DNA from: Azomonas macrocytogenes
GTDB lineage: Bacteria > Pseudomonadota > Gammaproteobacteria > Pseudomonadales > Pseudomonadaceae
NCBI RefSeq assembly: GCF_014191985.1
Contig: NZ_JACHXI010000012.1
Location: 1-64,000, forward strand
Length of the DNA stretch: 64,000 nucleotides
Direction: 5' to 3'
Shown: positions 1 to 9,969 of the stretch, piece by piece
Layout: every line of letters begins with the position of its first letter
How positions within the stretch are numbered: position 1 is the stretch's first letter
Notes under the pieces: model-generated
Databases searched by the model: none
Told to the model about the DNA's origin: nothing
What the model saw: only the letters and a program-made list of their open reading frames with translations
Program-made: the position numbers and the translations under genes

Positions 1-114
1 AAGGAGCTGGGCAAGAACGTCTACAACCGCCTGACCAGCTACGAGGCAGAGCCGGCCGAGGATTCCTCGACCCAGGGGCTGATCGATCATTTCCGTGGTC
101 GGCACCGCGGCTAA
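1..114 (+). CDS. C-terminal end of an unidentified protein (partial)
   Basis: An open frame enters from the left edge and stops at a TAA at 112-114. It gives 37 residues that begin [11 protein letters not shown] and end in the basic FRGRHRG. The stretch is clearly more GC-rich than the AT-rich DNA that follows, as expected of coding sequence. I do not recognise the family from this tail. It may be the last core gene before the island or an island gene. Confidence 0.5.
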   Translation, partial: KELGKNVYNRLTSYEAEPAEDSSTQGLIDHFRGRHRG

Positions 115-260
115 TATAGTTTGGCTGAAATGATCGTAATTACTATGCTCATGCTAAAGCGTCAGCTTACTTATCTGGCACTTTAGCAGATGCAGGGACA
201 GCATAACCGCATAAGCACTCTCAGCATCACCTAACGACGCAGCTCTATAAGTTAACTGTA

Positions 261-1163
261 TTGAAAAGTACAACGGTAGCGTTGAGGATGAAACCTAATT
301 TCGAAAAGGTCTTACCTGATAGTGAATCGTCGCTAACGTTTTTAAATCGCAGGCTCGACGAAAGCATTCCTTTCGAGTGGCACCACCATCCAGAATTCGA
401 GTTGACTCTTACGCTTAACAGCCGCGGTCATCGCTATATTGGTGATAATATCGAATGGTTTGATGATGATGACCTTATCCTGATTGGCCCGCATGTGCCG
501 CATGGCTGGTGTTCGAGTGAGCGTATTAACTCTGGACAACCACATATTGCTCTGGTGATTTGGTTCACTAGTGCATGGATTTCATCCGTAGTTGATCTTT
601 TTCCTGAAATGCAGGCCGTGCGTTCTTTAATGGTTACGTTGCACCAGCAGGCCATTCGCTTTGGAAGCGCTACACAACGTGAGGTACGTCCGCTTATAGA
701 GGCAATGATAGATAGAGATACCACGGGTCGCCTGATTTTATTGTTGGATATCTTACAGCGAATTGGACGCGACTCTAGTGCCGAACGTTTAATAACCATA
801 CCAGCCTGCCTGACAGACAGGTTGCCAAGCGAAGACCTTCGGATGCATCGGGTGTTGGAATATCTACATATTCATTATGCCGAGCCTATCGCCATCCCGG
901 ATCTTGCCGAAATGGCATGTATCAGTATATCGGCCTTTCATCGCATGTTTCGCCGTCATACACGAAGAACAACTCTTGATTATATATCTCGACTGCGGAT
1001 CGGTAGGGCTTGCACCTTGTTACTGCAAGAAACTCTATCTATATCCGCTATTGCGGAAACTGTCGGTTATTCCTCTCTAGCACTTTTCAATCGACAATTT
1101 CTTGCACAGAAAGGAATGACACCTCGAGCTTTTCGTCTTGCTCATATTCATCATTTTCACTGA
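261..1163 (+). CDS. AraC family transcriptional regulator
   Basis: A 300-residue protein with an AraC/XylS layout. Residues ~35-110 look like an N-terminal cupin, with a HHHPEFE run and a PHVPHGW segment of the kind that can line an effector pocket. The last ~100 residues hold two helix-turn-helix motifs (IPDLAEMACISISAFHRMF and ISAIAETVGYSSLALFNRQF) ending in the usual MTPRAFR. It should be a soluble DNA-binding activator or repressor. The first possible start is TTG at 261; an ATG at 288 (MKPNFEKV) is equally possible, and neither has a clear ribosome site. Base composition is AT-richer than the core genes, which suggests transfer. The dehydrogenase 520 bp downstream on the same strand is an obvious possible target, but that link is inferred. 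Confidence 0.85.
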   Translation: MKSTTVALRMKPNFEKVLPDSESSLTFLNRRLDESIPFEWHHHPEFELTLTLNSRGHRYIGDNIEWFDDDDLILIGPHVPHGWCSSERINSGQPHIALVIWFTSAWISSVVDLFPEMQAVRSLMVTLHQQAIRFGSATQREVRPLIEAMIDRDTTGRLILLLDILQRIGRDSSAERLITIPACLTDRLPSEDLRMHRVLEYLHIHYAEPIAIPDLAEMACISISAFHRMFRRHTRRTTLDYISRLRIGRACTLLLQETLSISAIAETVGYSSLALFNRQFLAQKGMTPRAFRLAHIHHFH

Positions 1164-1683
1164 TTTTTATGCTTCATAAATAAAGCCATTCTTATTCTGG
1201 TGCAACTGGATTAGTTTCAAGCTGCAAACGCCACTATTGTATTACAATATGCCATTTTTCAGCTATCTTTGAACTTCTTAAAAATGCATTATATTATCCA
1301 TTAATTGCAAAAAAGGAGATCCTTATCATTACCAGCCAAAATAACTAAAATAAATTTAAGGAAACATTCCATGAGACATATAAATTTATATTTCCATATT
1401 TTTATGTTTTTTATCATTTAAAGTATTATTAGCATTAAGAAAACTCTGAAAAATCTCCATTTTTACCAGATCACATCCCCTATAAATCGCATAATTACTG
1501 GCTTGTTATTTAATAATAAAAATATCACTACAGATTTTTATTCAGGATCTTTTTTATATCACAACTATCTGCTGCTTCTATTGATATCCCTATGACATAC
1601 GAAAAAGCCACTAACGGTTTCCACTCAAAGACCATTTAACTGATATATCTGACTATAACCCATCTTAAAACAAGGAAAATCAT
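1164..1683. other. 520-bp AT-rich intergenic region between the AraC and SDR genes
   Basis: The most AT-rich stretch of the window, with many A and T runs and no gene of normal length. A 16-codon ORF at 1371-1421 (MRHINLYF...) follows an AAGGAAA ribosome site and encodes a very hydrophobic peptide; it could be a leader peptide or chance. The dehydrogenase promoter and any AraC site must lie here, but I cannot place them. Confidence 0.5.
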
Positions 1684-2475
1684 ATGAACCTCGAACTTGA
1701 TGGTAAAACTGCACTGATTACAGGAGCTAGCGTCGGTATCGGCCTGGCAATTGCTGAAGGGTTGGCTGCCGAAGGAGTCAATCTGGTGTTGGTTGCACGT
1801 AATAAAGAACGCCTTGACCAAGAGGCGGCCCGTATAGCTGACTATTATAAAATCAAGACGCTTGGTATTGCTGTGAATATAGCCAGCGCTAGTGATGTAA
1901 AGGAAACTGTACGGCTTGTGGAAGAGCGTTTTGGCGGTATAGATATACTAATAAATAACGCTGGTACCGGCAGTAACGAGACCATTGCAGAGGCAACAGA
2001 CGAAAAGTGGCAGCTTTATTGGGAACTTCACGTGATGGCAGCAGTGCGCCTGGCACGGGGGTTCATGCCGACAATGAAGCGACGCGGCGGCGGTGTAATC
2101 TTGCATAACGCATCTATCTGTGCAGCCCAGCCGCTCTGGTATGAGCCGATCTATAACGTTACCAAAGCCGCACTGATGATGTTTTCTAAAGTACTGGCAC
2201 ACGAAGCAATTGATCACAATATCCGTGTCAATACAGTAAATCCGGGATTGGTCTTGACTCCTGATTGGATCAAGACCGCCAAGGAGTTGACTGAAAAATC
2301 GGGTGGGGATTGGCAGGCCTATCTGAACGGCGTAGCCGAGGAGCATGCGCCCATAAAGCGTTTCGCCTCTCCTAAAGAAATAGCTGACTTCTTCGTATTC
2401 CTCTGTTCCGCACGGGCCAGCTATTCAAGCGGCTCAGCTTATTATGTCGATGGAGGCATGCTAAAAACCGTTTAA
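1684..2475 (+). CDS. SDR family NAD(P)-dependent oxidoreductase
   Basis: A classical short-chain dehydrogenase of 263 residues, the usual length. The cofactor motif TGASVGIG is at ~14-21, the NNAG motif at ~90, the catalytic Ser is in the HNASI segment and the catalytic Tyr/Lys pair is in YNVTK. The C-terminal SGSAYYVDGG matches the family. It should catalyse NAD(P)-dependent oxidation or reduction of an alcohol or ketone in the cytoplasm; the substrate cannot be told. The start is preceded by AAGGAAAA at a good distance. It sits in an AT-rich island-like segment beside an AraC regulator and is followed by a terminator. Confidence 0.88.
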   Translation: MNLELDGKTALITGASVGIGLAIAEGLAAEGVNLVLVARNKERLDQEAARIADYYKIKTLGIAVNIASASDVKETVRLVEERFGGIDILINNAGTGSNETIAEATDEKWQLYWELHVMAAVRLARGFMPTMKRRGGGVILHNASICAAQPLWYEPIYNVTKAALMMFSKVLAHEAIDHNIRVNTVNPGLVLTPDWIKTAKELTEKSGGDWQAYLNGVAEEHAPIKRFASPKEIADFFVFLCSARASYSSGSAYYVDGGMLKTV

Positions 2476-2883
2476 ACATTACTTACACTTACAAAAGCCC
2501 AGCTTTAAAAAAGCTATGGTCACCCCCGATTTGCAATACTGATCAGTGATGAGTGTTTGGCTTGCCTAAATCTATTCAGTGCCTATTTGAAGCTGGTGCT
2601 CCGTGACACGATAAGAGTTGCCCCTGTCGATCCTAAAAAATTTGTTGGCATTGAGAATGCCATTTTTTAATCAGGTTCTTCGCCAGGCCGCTGAGCCGTT
2701 CACGTCATCATTCAACTCTGAAAGGATGCTCTTGTACTGTGCAACTGCAGGGTCAGGCTGAGGCTGGCAACACCTCGGCCCCTGCATCAAAACGGGTGTG
2801 CCTCGTAGTTATCAACCTAGTACACCGCCACATTGGAATGGCGACGCATGCGAACGTAGCCACCCCTGTCAAGTAGACAGTGC
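2476..2883. other. Intergenic region between the SDR gene and the transposase remnant
   Basis: No gene is visible in these 408 bp. The first part holds the terminator at 2646-2669. The last ~30 bases, containing CTGTCAAGTAGACAG beside the transposase stop, could be the terminal repeat of the broken insertion sequence. I could not find its partner. Confidence 0.4.
2646..2669 (+). terminator. Rho-independent terminator after the SDR gene
   Basis: A perfect 7-bp stem, TGGCATT/AATGCCA, with a GAG loop is followed directly by a run of six T. It lies 170 bp after the dehydrogenase stop. Confidence 0.7.
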
Positions 2884-3412
2884 CTAGTCGATATTGGGAG
2901 CCAAGTTTAGCCGAGGCATGAACTGAATCGGCGGGATGCCGCCCAGCGCTTCACGCGGCCGGTATTCGTTGTAGTCGACCAGCCGCTGATCAGTGATGAC
3001 GTGGACCTGTTCGAGGTTGGCAAACAAGTCGATATCGAGCACTTCAGTTCGATAGGTCCGGTTGAAGTGCTTGATGAAGGCATTTTGGTTCGGCTTGCCT
3101 GGTTGGATATCTCGGATGGCTATGCCTTTGGCCACAGCCCACTCGGTGAACGCCTGCGAGACCATCTCCAATCCGTTGTCCAGCCGTATGGCATCGGGTG
3201 CACCATAGCAGTCGATCAAGCGAGTTAAGACGCCACGCCGAAGAAATCGATGAACCCAACTCTCTTCGATCATGTTTAGTGTCCGCAAACGCCGGCCGCA
3301 ATATAGAGCGTCGTGCATGAAGTCCATCGCCCAGCAGCGATTCGATTCGATTCGGTTCGCTGGCCAAGTCCAGCAGTTGCCGTGGCTGACCCGGCAAACG
3401 CTTCTTACATCA
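2884..3412 (-). pseudogene. Broken IS3-family (IS407-like) transposase, OrfB remnant
   Basis: The longest open piece (3327 to 2884, 147 aa) carries the DDE integrase core of IS3-family OrfB. Visible segments are MDFMHDALYCGRR, IRLDNGLE with the second catalytic Asp, IQPGKPNQNAFI, and the YNEYRPREALGG tail. Residues between the first and second catalytic Asp are shortened. The catalytic Glu after NAF is not where expected (AFIKHFNR instead of AFIERFNR). Upstream, at ~3328-3410, the matching N-terminal segment (PGQPRQLLDLASEPNR) lies in a different frame, displaced at the 5-bp repeat TTCGATTCGATTCGG. No OrfA is visible. It cannot be active. Confidence 0.85.
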
Positions 3413-3414
3413 CC

Positions 3415-3606
3415 GTGGCAAGTTCAAACCCATATCGCAACACACCCGATGCCAGACTGGCGGGTCGCCAGGTGAATGTAGTTTGGTAGTTTTAGACAGA
3501 TCCGTCACCAGCAGGAACAGCCTTGCCCGCCGAACAACTTGTAACCCTTGTCGCGAGACTTGGCTGCCTCGCATTTGGAAGTCAGTGGGGTGACAGTCCT
3601 TGCCAT
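3415..3606 (-). pseudogene. Tyrosine integrase, N-terminal remnant (frameshifted)
   Basis: Starting at ATG 3606 on the minus strand the frame reads MARTVTPLTSKCEAAKSRDK, then GYKLFGGQG. After a one-base shift it continues with LFLLVTDL, and after another with NYIHLATRQSG. This is the arm-binding N-terminus of P4/island-type integrases (normally ~400 aa), cut after ~55 codons where the IS remnant begins. It lies just downstream of tRNA-Leu(GAG) on the same strand, the usual place for the integrase of an island inserted in that tRNA. Shift positions are read by eye and approximate. Confidence 0.7.
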
Positions 3607-3687
3607 AGGGGTACTTTTTCATATCGAACCGGTATATCCCTAAATATACTCCTAAATCATAGGGTATCCAGGCGGAGAGCTCAGGCA

Positions 3688-3713
3688 CAAAAAAACCGGC
3701 TAGAAGGCCGGTT
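3688..3713 (-). terminator. Terminator after tRNA-Leu
   Basis: On the minus strand AACCGGC/GCCGGTT form a 7-bp stem with a 6-nt loop, followed by eight T. It ends the tRNA transcript about 55 nt past the CCA end. Confidence 0.8.
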
Positions 3714-3768
3714 TCTCTGCCTTTCCAGTATACCCCTATCAACTTTGGAGTACTCAGGAAAGCTATTT

Positions 3769-3854
3769 TGGTACCGAGGAGGGGACTCGAACCCCTACAG
3801 CCTATGGCCACTACCACCTCAAGGTAGCGTGTCTACCAATTCCACCACCTCGGC
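3769..3854 (-). tRNA. tRNA-Leu (GAG)
   Basis: An 86-nt class II tRNA on the minus strand. It begins GCCGAGGTGGTGG, has the anticodon loop CTTGAGG (anticodon GAG, reading CUU and CUC), a long variable arm typical of Leu, the T-loop GGTTCGAGTCC, an acceptor stem closing with CCTCGGT, and an encoded ACCA end. It follows secG as in other Pseudomonas genomes. The next expected core genes (tRNA-Met, rimP, nusA) do not follow; integrase debris does. Confidence 0.95.
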
Positions 3855-3870
3855 AAAGACAAACTGAAAA

Positions 3871-4248
3871 TCACTTGGCAGGAGATTGAGGAATATCGCC
3901 TGCAGGAACACTTTTCGAACCGTCAATTACAGGTACATCATTCGATATCGGCTTGTTTGCCGGAGTCTCTAAAACAGCTGGGTCAGGCAAGCCTGCTTTT
4001 GAAACTTCGTCAGCCTCATGTCTGGCAAAATAAGCCAACCCCAAGCTGGTTACAAAAAAAACAGCAGTGAGAATAGCGGTAAGCCGACTCAGGAAGGTAG
4101 ATGCTCCCTGGCTTCCGAATACGGTTGCTGAGGCGCCAGACCCAAACGAGGCACCAGCATCAGCACCCTTACCTTGCTGTAGCAGTACCAATACGATTAC
4201 CCCAAGGGCAACCAGTAAATGCACTACGATAACGACGTCTTTATACAT
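3871..4248 (-). CDS. secG: Preprotein translocase subunit SecG
   Basis: A 125-residue protein with the SecG pattern: one membrane segment at ~5-22, the conserved [19 protein letters not shown] loop at ~20-40, and a second membrane segment at ~53-72. A hydrophilic, Pro/Asp-rich tail follows. SecG joins SecYE in the inner-membrane translocon and stimulates SecA-driven export. Its C-terminal tail is longer than in E. coli, as is common in pseudomonads. It lies between glmM and tRNA-Leu, but the tpiA gene that normally separates glmM and secG is absent; only ~190 bp without coding signal remains. Confidence 0.95.
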   Translation of the reverse strand: MYKDVVIVVHLLVALGVIVLVLLQQGKGADAGASFGSGASATVFGSQGASTFLSRLTAILTAVFFVTSLGLAYFARHEADEVSKAGLPDPAVLETPANKPISNDVPVIDGSKSVPAGDIPQSPAK

Positions 4249-4442
4249 CTAAATTTCCCGGCGGAACAACAGATTGAATCAGGCTTATCTGTATACAACG
4301 ATGCTCTGCGCCCCACTGAATTCTATCTCAGCATCTGGATTCGCTTTGTATCCTGAACAATTCAAGATACTTACTGATCCGCTTCAGTCCATCTAAAGTG
4401 GGCGCAGATGTTACTTGAGCAAACAATGACTGGCAAGCTTAA

Positions 4443-5780
4443 TCAAGCACAAACTGCCGTAACCATTTCTGCGAGCTCTTTTGCATAAGCATTAACCATT
4501 GATTCATCATCTCCTTCAACCATGACCCTGACTAGCGGCTCGGTTCCAGATTTGCGCAACAGGACACGCCCATGACCAGCCATGCGCTCGGTAATACGAT
4601 CACAAGCAGCCTTTACATCAGCGTGGGAAATAGGATCAATGCTACCAGCAAAACGTACATTGATCAGGGCCTGAGGAAATTTTTTCCAAGTCTGCCGCTC
4701 TTCAGCCAAGCTTCGTCCTTTTCGATGCAATGCCTTGACAACCTGGAGGGCAGCAATAATGGCATCCCCCGTAGTCGTATGCTGGGCACAAACAATATGA
4801 CCTGAGTTTTCTCCCCCCAGAATCCAGCCTCGCTCATGCATCTCCGATATGACATAGCGATCACCGACTTTGGCGCGTATAAAAGGTATATCCCGTTCTT
4901 TTAGGGCCAACTCCAAGCCCAGGTTACTCATCAGGGTTCCCACAACTCCACCGGCCAAAAGACCACGATCCTGGAGGTCGGTGGCAATGATATAAAGCAG
5001 TTCGTCACCATCAACAACTGCTCCGGCATGATCCACCATCATTACCCGATCGCCATCACCATCGAAAGCGATCCCCAAGTCTGCACGATTCTCGACTACC
5101 GCTTTTTGCAACTGGGTAACATGGGTCGAACCCACGTTTGCATTGATATTGAGCCCATCGGGCTGCACAGCCGTCGCTAGAACATCGGCCCCCAGTTCGC
5201 GAAATACATTGGGTGCAACCTTGTAGGTCGCACCATGAGCACAATCCAGCACTACTCTCAATCCGGAAAAATCCGTACTGGTTGGTACGCTGCTCTTGCA
5301 AAATTCGATATAACGACCGGCTGCATCATTGATGCGTGATGCTTTTCCAAGATCCTCCGACTCCACAACAGTCATGGGAGCATCGATCAAGCGCTCTATT
5401 TCAAGCTCGATATCATCGGGAAGCTTGGTCCCACGACCAGAGAAAAACTTGATTCCATTATCGTAATGGGGATTGTGGGAAGCACTTATGACGATGCCGG
5501 CGTCTGCATGAAATGTTCGGGTCAGATAGGCGACTGCCGGCGTAGGCATAGGGCCGAGCAGAAGAACATTGGCCCCTGCCGCCGAAAGGCCTGCCTGAAG
5601 AGCTGACTCGAACATATAGCCAGAAATTCGCGTATCTTTGCCGACCAAAATGCGGCATCTACCTTGCTTATGGAAAGCTTTTCCAGCAGCCCAACCGAGC
5701 TTGAGCAAGAAATCCGGAGTGATCGGATAATGTCCGACGCGGCCACGAATGCCATCGGTACCAAAATACTTTCTGCTCAC
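4443..5780 (-). CDS. glmM: Phosphoglucosamine mutase GlmM
   Basis: 445 residues, the normal GlmM length. The active-site phosphoserine loop ISASHNP places the phosphorylated Ser at ~101. The metal-binding loop DGDGDR is near 240, and the phosphate-binding [11 protein letters not shown] is near the C-terminus. It converts glucosamine-6-phosphate to glucosamine-1-phosphate for UDP-GlcNAc, peptidoglycan and LPS synthesis. It follows folP by 12 bp and is probably co-transcribed with ftsH and folP. ATG start at 5780. Confidence 0.97.
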   Translation of the reverse strand: MSRKYFGTDGIRGRVGHYPITPDFLLKLGWAAGKAFHKQGRCRILVGKDTRISGYMFESALQAGLSAAGANVLLLGPMPTPAVAYLTRTFHADAGIVISASHNPHYDNGIKFFSGRGTKLPDDIELEIERLIDAPMTVVESEDLGKASRINDAAGRYIEFCKSSVPTSTDFSGLRVVLDCAHGATYKVAPNVFRELGADVLATAVQPDGLNINANVGSTHVTQLQKAVVENRADLGIAFDGDGDRVMMVDHAGAVVDGDELLYIIATDLQDRGLLAGGVVGTLMSNLGLELALKERDIPFIRAKVGDRYVISEMHERGWILGGENSGHIVCAQHTTTGDAIIAALQVVKALHRKGRSLAEERQTWKKFPQALINVRFAGSIDPISHADVKAACDRITERMAGHGRVLLRKSGTEPLVRVMVEGDDESMVNAYAKELAEMVTAVCA

Positions 5781-5792
5781 TGTAACTTCCTA

Positions 5793-6644
5793 TTAAGCTT
5801 GTTTGACTGCGGCGATCATGCGAACCACATCGACCGTTTCAGCTACATCGTGTACTCGAAGAATATGCGCGCCATTGAAGACCGCTACTGCGGCCAAGGC
5901 AAGGCTACCATACAAGCGTTCGTCCACCTCTTTGGCCAATACCTGGCCGATCATGCCCTTGCGGGAAACGCCGACCAGTAGAGGGCATCCTAATGAATGA
6001 AGCTCTTGCATATGTTTGAAAAGAGTCAAATTGTGAGCAAGGCTTTTGCCAAACCCGAACCCAGGATCGATCAGGATGCGGCTTTTATCCATACCAGCTT
6101 GAATACAGGTTTGTATCCGCTCGCTTAAGAAATCTTGTACATCTTCGAGTACATTTTCATAGCAGGGAGATTGCTGCATCACTCTTGGCTCGCCATTCAT
6201 GTGCATCAGGCATACCGGCAAACCGCTCTGCATCGCAGCCGCCAGGGCACCGTCTCGAGTCAAGGCTCTCACATCGTTGATCAGTCCAGCACCAAGGCGG
6301 GCAGCTTCGCGGATTACCGATGGGGTGGAAGTATCTACCGAAACGATCACGTCCAACTCGCTGGAAATGGCTTCGATAACAGGAGCAACGCGCTCCAGTT
6401 CTTCGAGTGATGAGACCGGTTCGGCCCCCGGGCGCGTGGACTCCCCTCCTACATCGATCAGTGTTGCCCCTGCTTTTACCATAGCCTCCGCGTGAGACAG
6501 AGCTACAGCCAAATCAGTAAAACGACCGCCGTCGGAAAAAGAGTCCGGCGTTACGTTGAGAATACCCATCACATGCGGATGCGATAAATCAAGAACCCGG
6601 CTACCACACGGCAGCCGGGTTCCAGAAGCGAGCGTCAAGTCCAT
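5793..6644 (-). CDS. folP: Dihydropteroate synthase FolP
   Basis: 283 residues. The pterin-binding signature GILNVTPDSFSDGG is at ~28-41 and the second signature DVGGESTRPGA at ~65-75. The C-terminal GVSRKGMIG loop is also present. It condenses 6-hydroxymethyl-dihydropterin pyrophosphate with p-aminobenzoate in folate synthesis and is the sulfonamide target. It begins 9 bp after ftsH and precedes glmM, the usual Pseudomonas and E. coli order. Confidence 0.97.
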   Translation of the reverse strand: MDLTLASGTRLPCGSRVLDLSHPHVMGILNVTPDSFSDGGRFTDLAVALSHAEAMVKAGATLIDVGGESTRPGAEPVSSLEELERVAPVIEAISSELDVIVSVDTSTPSVIREAARLGAGLINDVRALTRDGALAAAMQSGLPVCLMHMNGEPRVMQQSPCYENVLEDVQDFLSERIQTCIQAGMDKSRILIDPGFGFGKSLAHNLTLFKHMQELHSLGCPLLVGVSRKGMIGQVLAKEVDERLYGSLALAAVAVFNGAHILRVHDVAETVDVVRMIAAVKQA

Positions 6645-6653
6645 GCGAATCTC

Positions 6654-8576
6654 TTAATGCTCTCCTGCCGGACCACCAATAGGCGTTTCGGGTCTACCAC
6701 CATCTGCTTGCATGGGAGGAGAACCAGAAGTACCGGAACCATCCTGCCAATCCCGAGGCTCTCTTGGAGTACGTCCAGCCATGATGTCATCGATCTGTTC
6801 AGAATCGATGGTCTCGTATTTCATCAAAGCTTGCGCCATCGCGTCGAGCTTGCTGCGGTTCTCTGTGAGGATACCTTTGGCAGTCGAGTAACAGTGATCG
6901 ATGATGCTTCGTACTTCCAGATCGATCAGTTTTACAGTATCTACCGATACGTTTGCGGATTGAGAACCTGCACTACGTCCCAGGAAGACTTCACCTTCTT
7001 CTTCCGCATACATCAACGGACCCAGTTTTTCGGACAATCCCCATTTCGTCACCATGTTCCGGGCGATCTGAGTAGCTCGCATGATGTCGTTTGATGCGCC
7101 AGTCGTAACGCCCTCAAAGCCCAATGTCATTTCTTCGGCAATACGGCCCCCGAACAATGAGCAAATCTGGCTGACCAAAGCGCGCTTGGAAAGGCTGTAA
7201 CGATCTTCTTCCGGCAAGAACATGGTTACACCCAAGGCTCGCCCACGAGGAATGATCGAGATCTTATAGACTGGATCATGCTCGGGAACCATTCGCCCGA
7301 CAATGGCATGGCCGGCTTCGTGATAAGCAGTATTGAGCTTTTCCTTTTCAGACATCACCATCGATTTACGCTCAGCGCCCATCATGATCTTGTCTTTTGC
7401 CAATTCGAATTCCCGCATTTCCACCACACGCTTGTTGGCCCTGGCGGAGAAAAGCGAGGCTTCGTTGACCAGATTGGCCAAGTCTGCACCGGAAAAACCG
7501 GGAGTGCCGCGCGCAATAACGCCTGGAACCACATTATCGCCAACCGGAACCTTGCGCATATGCACTTTGAGGATCTGTTCGCGCCCACGGATATCCGGCA
7601 ACCCGACCACGACCTGGCGATCGAAACGACCGGGACGAAGCAGAGCAGGGTCCAGTACATCCGGACGGTTGGTAGCAGCAATGACGATGATCCCATCGTT
7701 CATTTCGAAACCATCCATTTCAACCAGCAACTGGTTAAGGGTCTGCTCGCGCTCATCGTGTCCGCCACCCAGTCCAGCGCCACGATGACGACCGACCGCA
7801 TCGATTTCATCAATGAAGATGATGCAGGGAGCATGTTTCTTGGCTTGATCGAACATATCGCGGACCCGGGAAGCACCCACACCGACGAACATCTCAACGA
7901 AATCCGAACCGGAAATAGTAAAAAACGGGACCTTGGCTTCTCCAGCGATGGCTTTTGCCAACAAGGTCTTACCGGTACCGGGAGGGCCAACCATCAACAC
8001 ACCACGCGGAATACGACCGCCTAGCCGCTGGAATTTGCCAGGATCGCGCAGAAACTCCACCAGTTCGCTAACCTCTTCCTTGGCTTCGTCACAACCTGCC
8101 ACATCCGCAAAGCTCGTCTTGACCTGATCCTCGGACAGCAAGCGGGCCTTACTCTTGCCAAAGCTCATCGGCCCACCTTTGCCACCGACACCGCCCTGCA
8201 TCTGGCGCATGAAGAACATGAACACGGCGATAATGACCAGAATCGGGAAGCTGGCGACCAACAACTGCGTCCAGATACTTTGCTGCTCCGGTTGCTTGCC
8301 TTCGATCTCGACATTGTTGTTTATCAAGTCACCGATAAGCCCACCATCCTGAATGGCGGGACGAATGGTCTTGAACGGCTCGCCATCGGTACGCCGGCCC
8401 GTAATGACGAAACCGTCGACCGTCACACGCTCGACTCGGCCTTCCTTGACCTGCTCGATGAATTCGGAATAGTTGAGCGTTTGTGGCTCGGTCGGGCTGG
8501 AAAAATTGTTCATCACCGTGACCAGTACGGCTGCGATGATCAACCACAAGATCAGGTTTTTTGCCATGTCGTTCAA
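6654..8576 (-). CDS. ftsH: ATP-dependent zinc metalloprotease FtsH
   Basis: 640 residues. Two membrane segments (~8-24 and ~105-123) flank a short periplasmic domain. An AAA+ module follows, with Walker A GPPGTGKT (197-204), Walker [10 protein letters not shown] and the SRH arginines near 315-320. The zinc site HEAGH is at 419-423. It degrades membrane proteins and regulators at the inner membrane. The annotated start is a TTG with a GAGGG ribosome site 7 nt before it; an in-frame ATG three codons later (MAKNLILW) is possible but lies too far from that site. It heads the ftsH-folP-glmM run; 228 bp without coding signal separate it from rlmE. Confidence 0.97.
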   Translation of the reverse strand: MNDMAKNLILWLIIAAVLVTVMNNFSSPTEPQTLNYSEFIEQVKEGRVERVTVDGFVITGRRTDGEPFKTIRPAIQDGGLIGDLINNNVEIEGKQPEQQSIWTQLLVASFPILVIIAVFMFFMRQMQGGVGGKGGPMSFGKSKARLLSEDQVKTSFADVAGCDEAKEEVSELVEFLRDPGKFQRLGGRIPRGVLMVGPPGTGKTLLAKAIAGEAKVPFFTISGSDFVEMFVGVGASRVRDMFDQAKKHAPCIIFIDEIDAVGRHRGAGLGGGHDEREQTLNQLLVEMDGFEMNDGIIVIAATNRPDVLDPALLRPGRFDRQVVVGLPDIRGREQILKVHMRKVPVGDNVVPGVIARGTPGFSGADLANLVNEASLFSARANKRVVEMREFELAKDKIMMGAERKSMVMSEKEKLNTAYHEAGHAIVGRMVPEHDPVYKISIIPRGRALGVTMFLPEEDRYSLSKRALVSQICSLFGGRIAEEMTLGFEGVTTGASNDIMRATQIARNMVTKWGLSEKLGPLMYAEEEGEVFLGRSAGSQSANVSVDTVKLIDLEVRSIIDHCYSTAKGILTENRSKLDAMAQALMKYETIDSEQIDDIMAGRTPREPRDWQDGSGTSGSPPMQADGGRPETPIGGPAGEH

Positions 8577-8804
8577 TTAACTACCCTCTCGAGCAAACCC
8601 TGCCAGCAGAGCCTGCATGACGGCCGATGTTTTAACTTTTAGTCTAAGTTTACTACCACAATCCAAGAGGTTACTCATAGATCGTCTGTAACCTGTTGTT
8701 AGGCTCAATCGAAGCCTTTCCTAATAGACAACAGCCTTGCCAATATTTTTCAACCGTTTCGCCTGCTCCATCCTTACGCAACTAGAAGCAAAATCCAAAT
8801 TTTA

Positions 8805-9431
8805 CTAGCCAGGCCTCTTGAGCCCTCTTGCCAACAGATACTGCTCCCTGGATCGATCACGTGAAGAAAGAGGTTTACGCATGTACACCTTGTCGAAACG
8901 ATACCGAACATCCTTGAGATAAGTATCGAATCCTTCACCGTGAAAAACCTTGATCAAAAAGTCTCCGCCTGGCCGCAGCACTCGCGTGGCCAGATCCAGA
9001 GCCAGCTCACATAGAAACATGGCTCGTGGCTGATCGGCAGCTTTGACTCCACTCATATTGGGGGCCATATCTGAAATCACAAGATCTACTGGCGTATTGC
9101 CTGTTGCTTCGAGGATACAACTAAAGACTGAATCTTCAGTAAAATCGCCTTGGATAAAGGTTACATCGGGGATGCTATCCATCGGCAGAATATCGGAAGC
9201 GATCAAGCGTCCCCGGTCGCCGATCAGTCGGCTGGTTACCTGCGACCACCCACCAGGAGCAGAACCGAGATCCACCACCGTCATACCCGGGCGTAACAAG
9301 CGATCTTTTTCCTGCAGTTCCAGCAACTTATAACTGGCTCGCGAACGATAACCGTCCTTTTGAGCCATTTTTACATAAGGATCGTCGAAGTGTTCTTTCA
9401 GCCAACGCTGACTGGTTTTAGAGCGAGCCAA
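8805..9431 (-). CDS. rlmE: 23S rRNA 2'-O-ribose methyltransferase RlmE (FtsJ/RrmJ)
   Basis: 208 residues, the family length. The SAM-binding motif [13 protein letters not shown] is at ~52-64, and the catalytic K-D-K positions fall at about K35, D121 ([10 protein letters not shown]) and K161 ([11 protein letters not shown]). It methylates U2552 in the 23S A-loop at a late step of 50S assembly. It is divergent from yhbY, which is also a 50S assembly factor, and lies upstream of ftsH as in E. coli. Confidence 0.96.
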   Translation of the reverse strand: MARSKTSQRWLKEHFDDPYVKMAQKDGYRSRASYKLLELQEKDRLLRPGMTVVDLGSAPGGWSQVTSRLIGDRGRLIASDILPMDSIPDVTFIQGDFTEDSVFSCILEATGNTPVDLVISDMAPNMSGVKAADQPRAMFLCELALDLATRVLRPGGDFLIKVFHGEGFDTYLKDVRYRFDKVYMRKPLSSRDRSREQYLLARGLKRPG

Positions 9432-9510
9432 GTTATTACCTCATCTGTGCGATCCTGAACTGCTCGGTTACACTGGAACGCTTTTCTCGAACACGATGCA
9501 AGGGTTGAAT

Positions 9511-9822
9511 ATGTCGCTCTCCAACGAGCAGAAAAAACACTTCAGAACTATTGGCCATCACTTGAAGCCTGTAGTGATTATTGCCGAAGGCGGTTTGAGC
9601 GCTGGAGTACTCGCCGAGCTGGATCGGGCGCTTACCGATCATGAGTTGATAAAGGTTCAACTTCGCCTATCGGAACGAGAAGAACGCCGGGCGCTGATAG
9701 ATGAGCTCTGTCATGGTGGAAATTGTCAGCTTATTCAGGTTATCGGCAAGATTGCTCTTGTTTATCGCAAAAACCCCAAGGCCAACAAACAGCTTTCCAA
9801 TATCCACCGGCATTCATTCTGA
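9511..9822 (+). CDS. yhbY: Ribosome assembly RNA-binding protein YhbY
   Basis: 103 residues forming a single CRS1-YhbY RNA-binding domain, with LKPVVIIAEGGLSAGVLAELDRALTDHELIKV as its core (GxxG-type loop). It associates with pre-50S particles. The frame is open to an ATG at 9496, but AAGGG at 9500-9504 is correctly spaced for the ATG at 9511 (MSLSNEQ), which also matches the family start. It is divergent from rlmE; the two share a ~80-bp promoter region. Confidence 0.93.
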   Translation: MSLSNEQKKHFRTIGHHLKPVVIIAEGGLSAGVLAELDRALTDHELIKVQLRLSEREERRALIDELCHGGNCQLIQVIGKIALVYRKNPKANKQLSNIHRHSF

Positions 9823-9969
9823 GCGCCGAATCCTTACGCTAACCTAACGTCATTTCGACTGAGTCCATGCGTTTCTACATGGGCAATGATGCTCAAATCG
9901 ATGCGGAATCCGGTCTGGATAACGAGCTATATTCCGTCGGTGTCACCGGAAACCGCAGTCGTTACTGAA

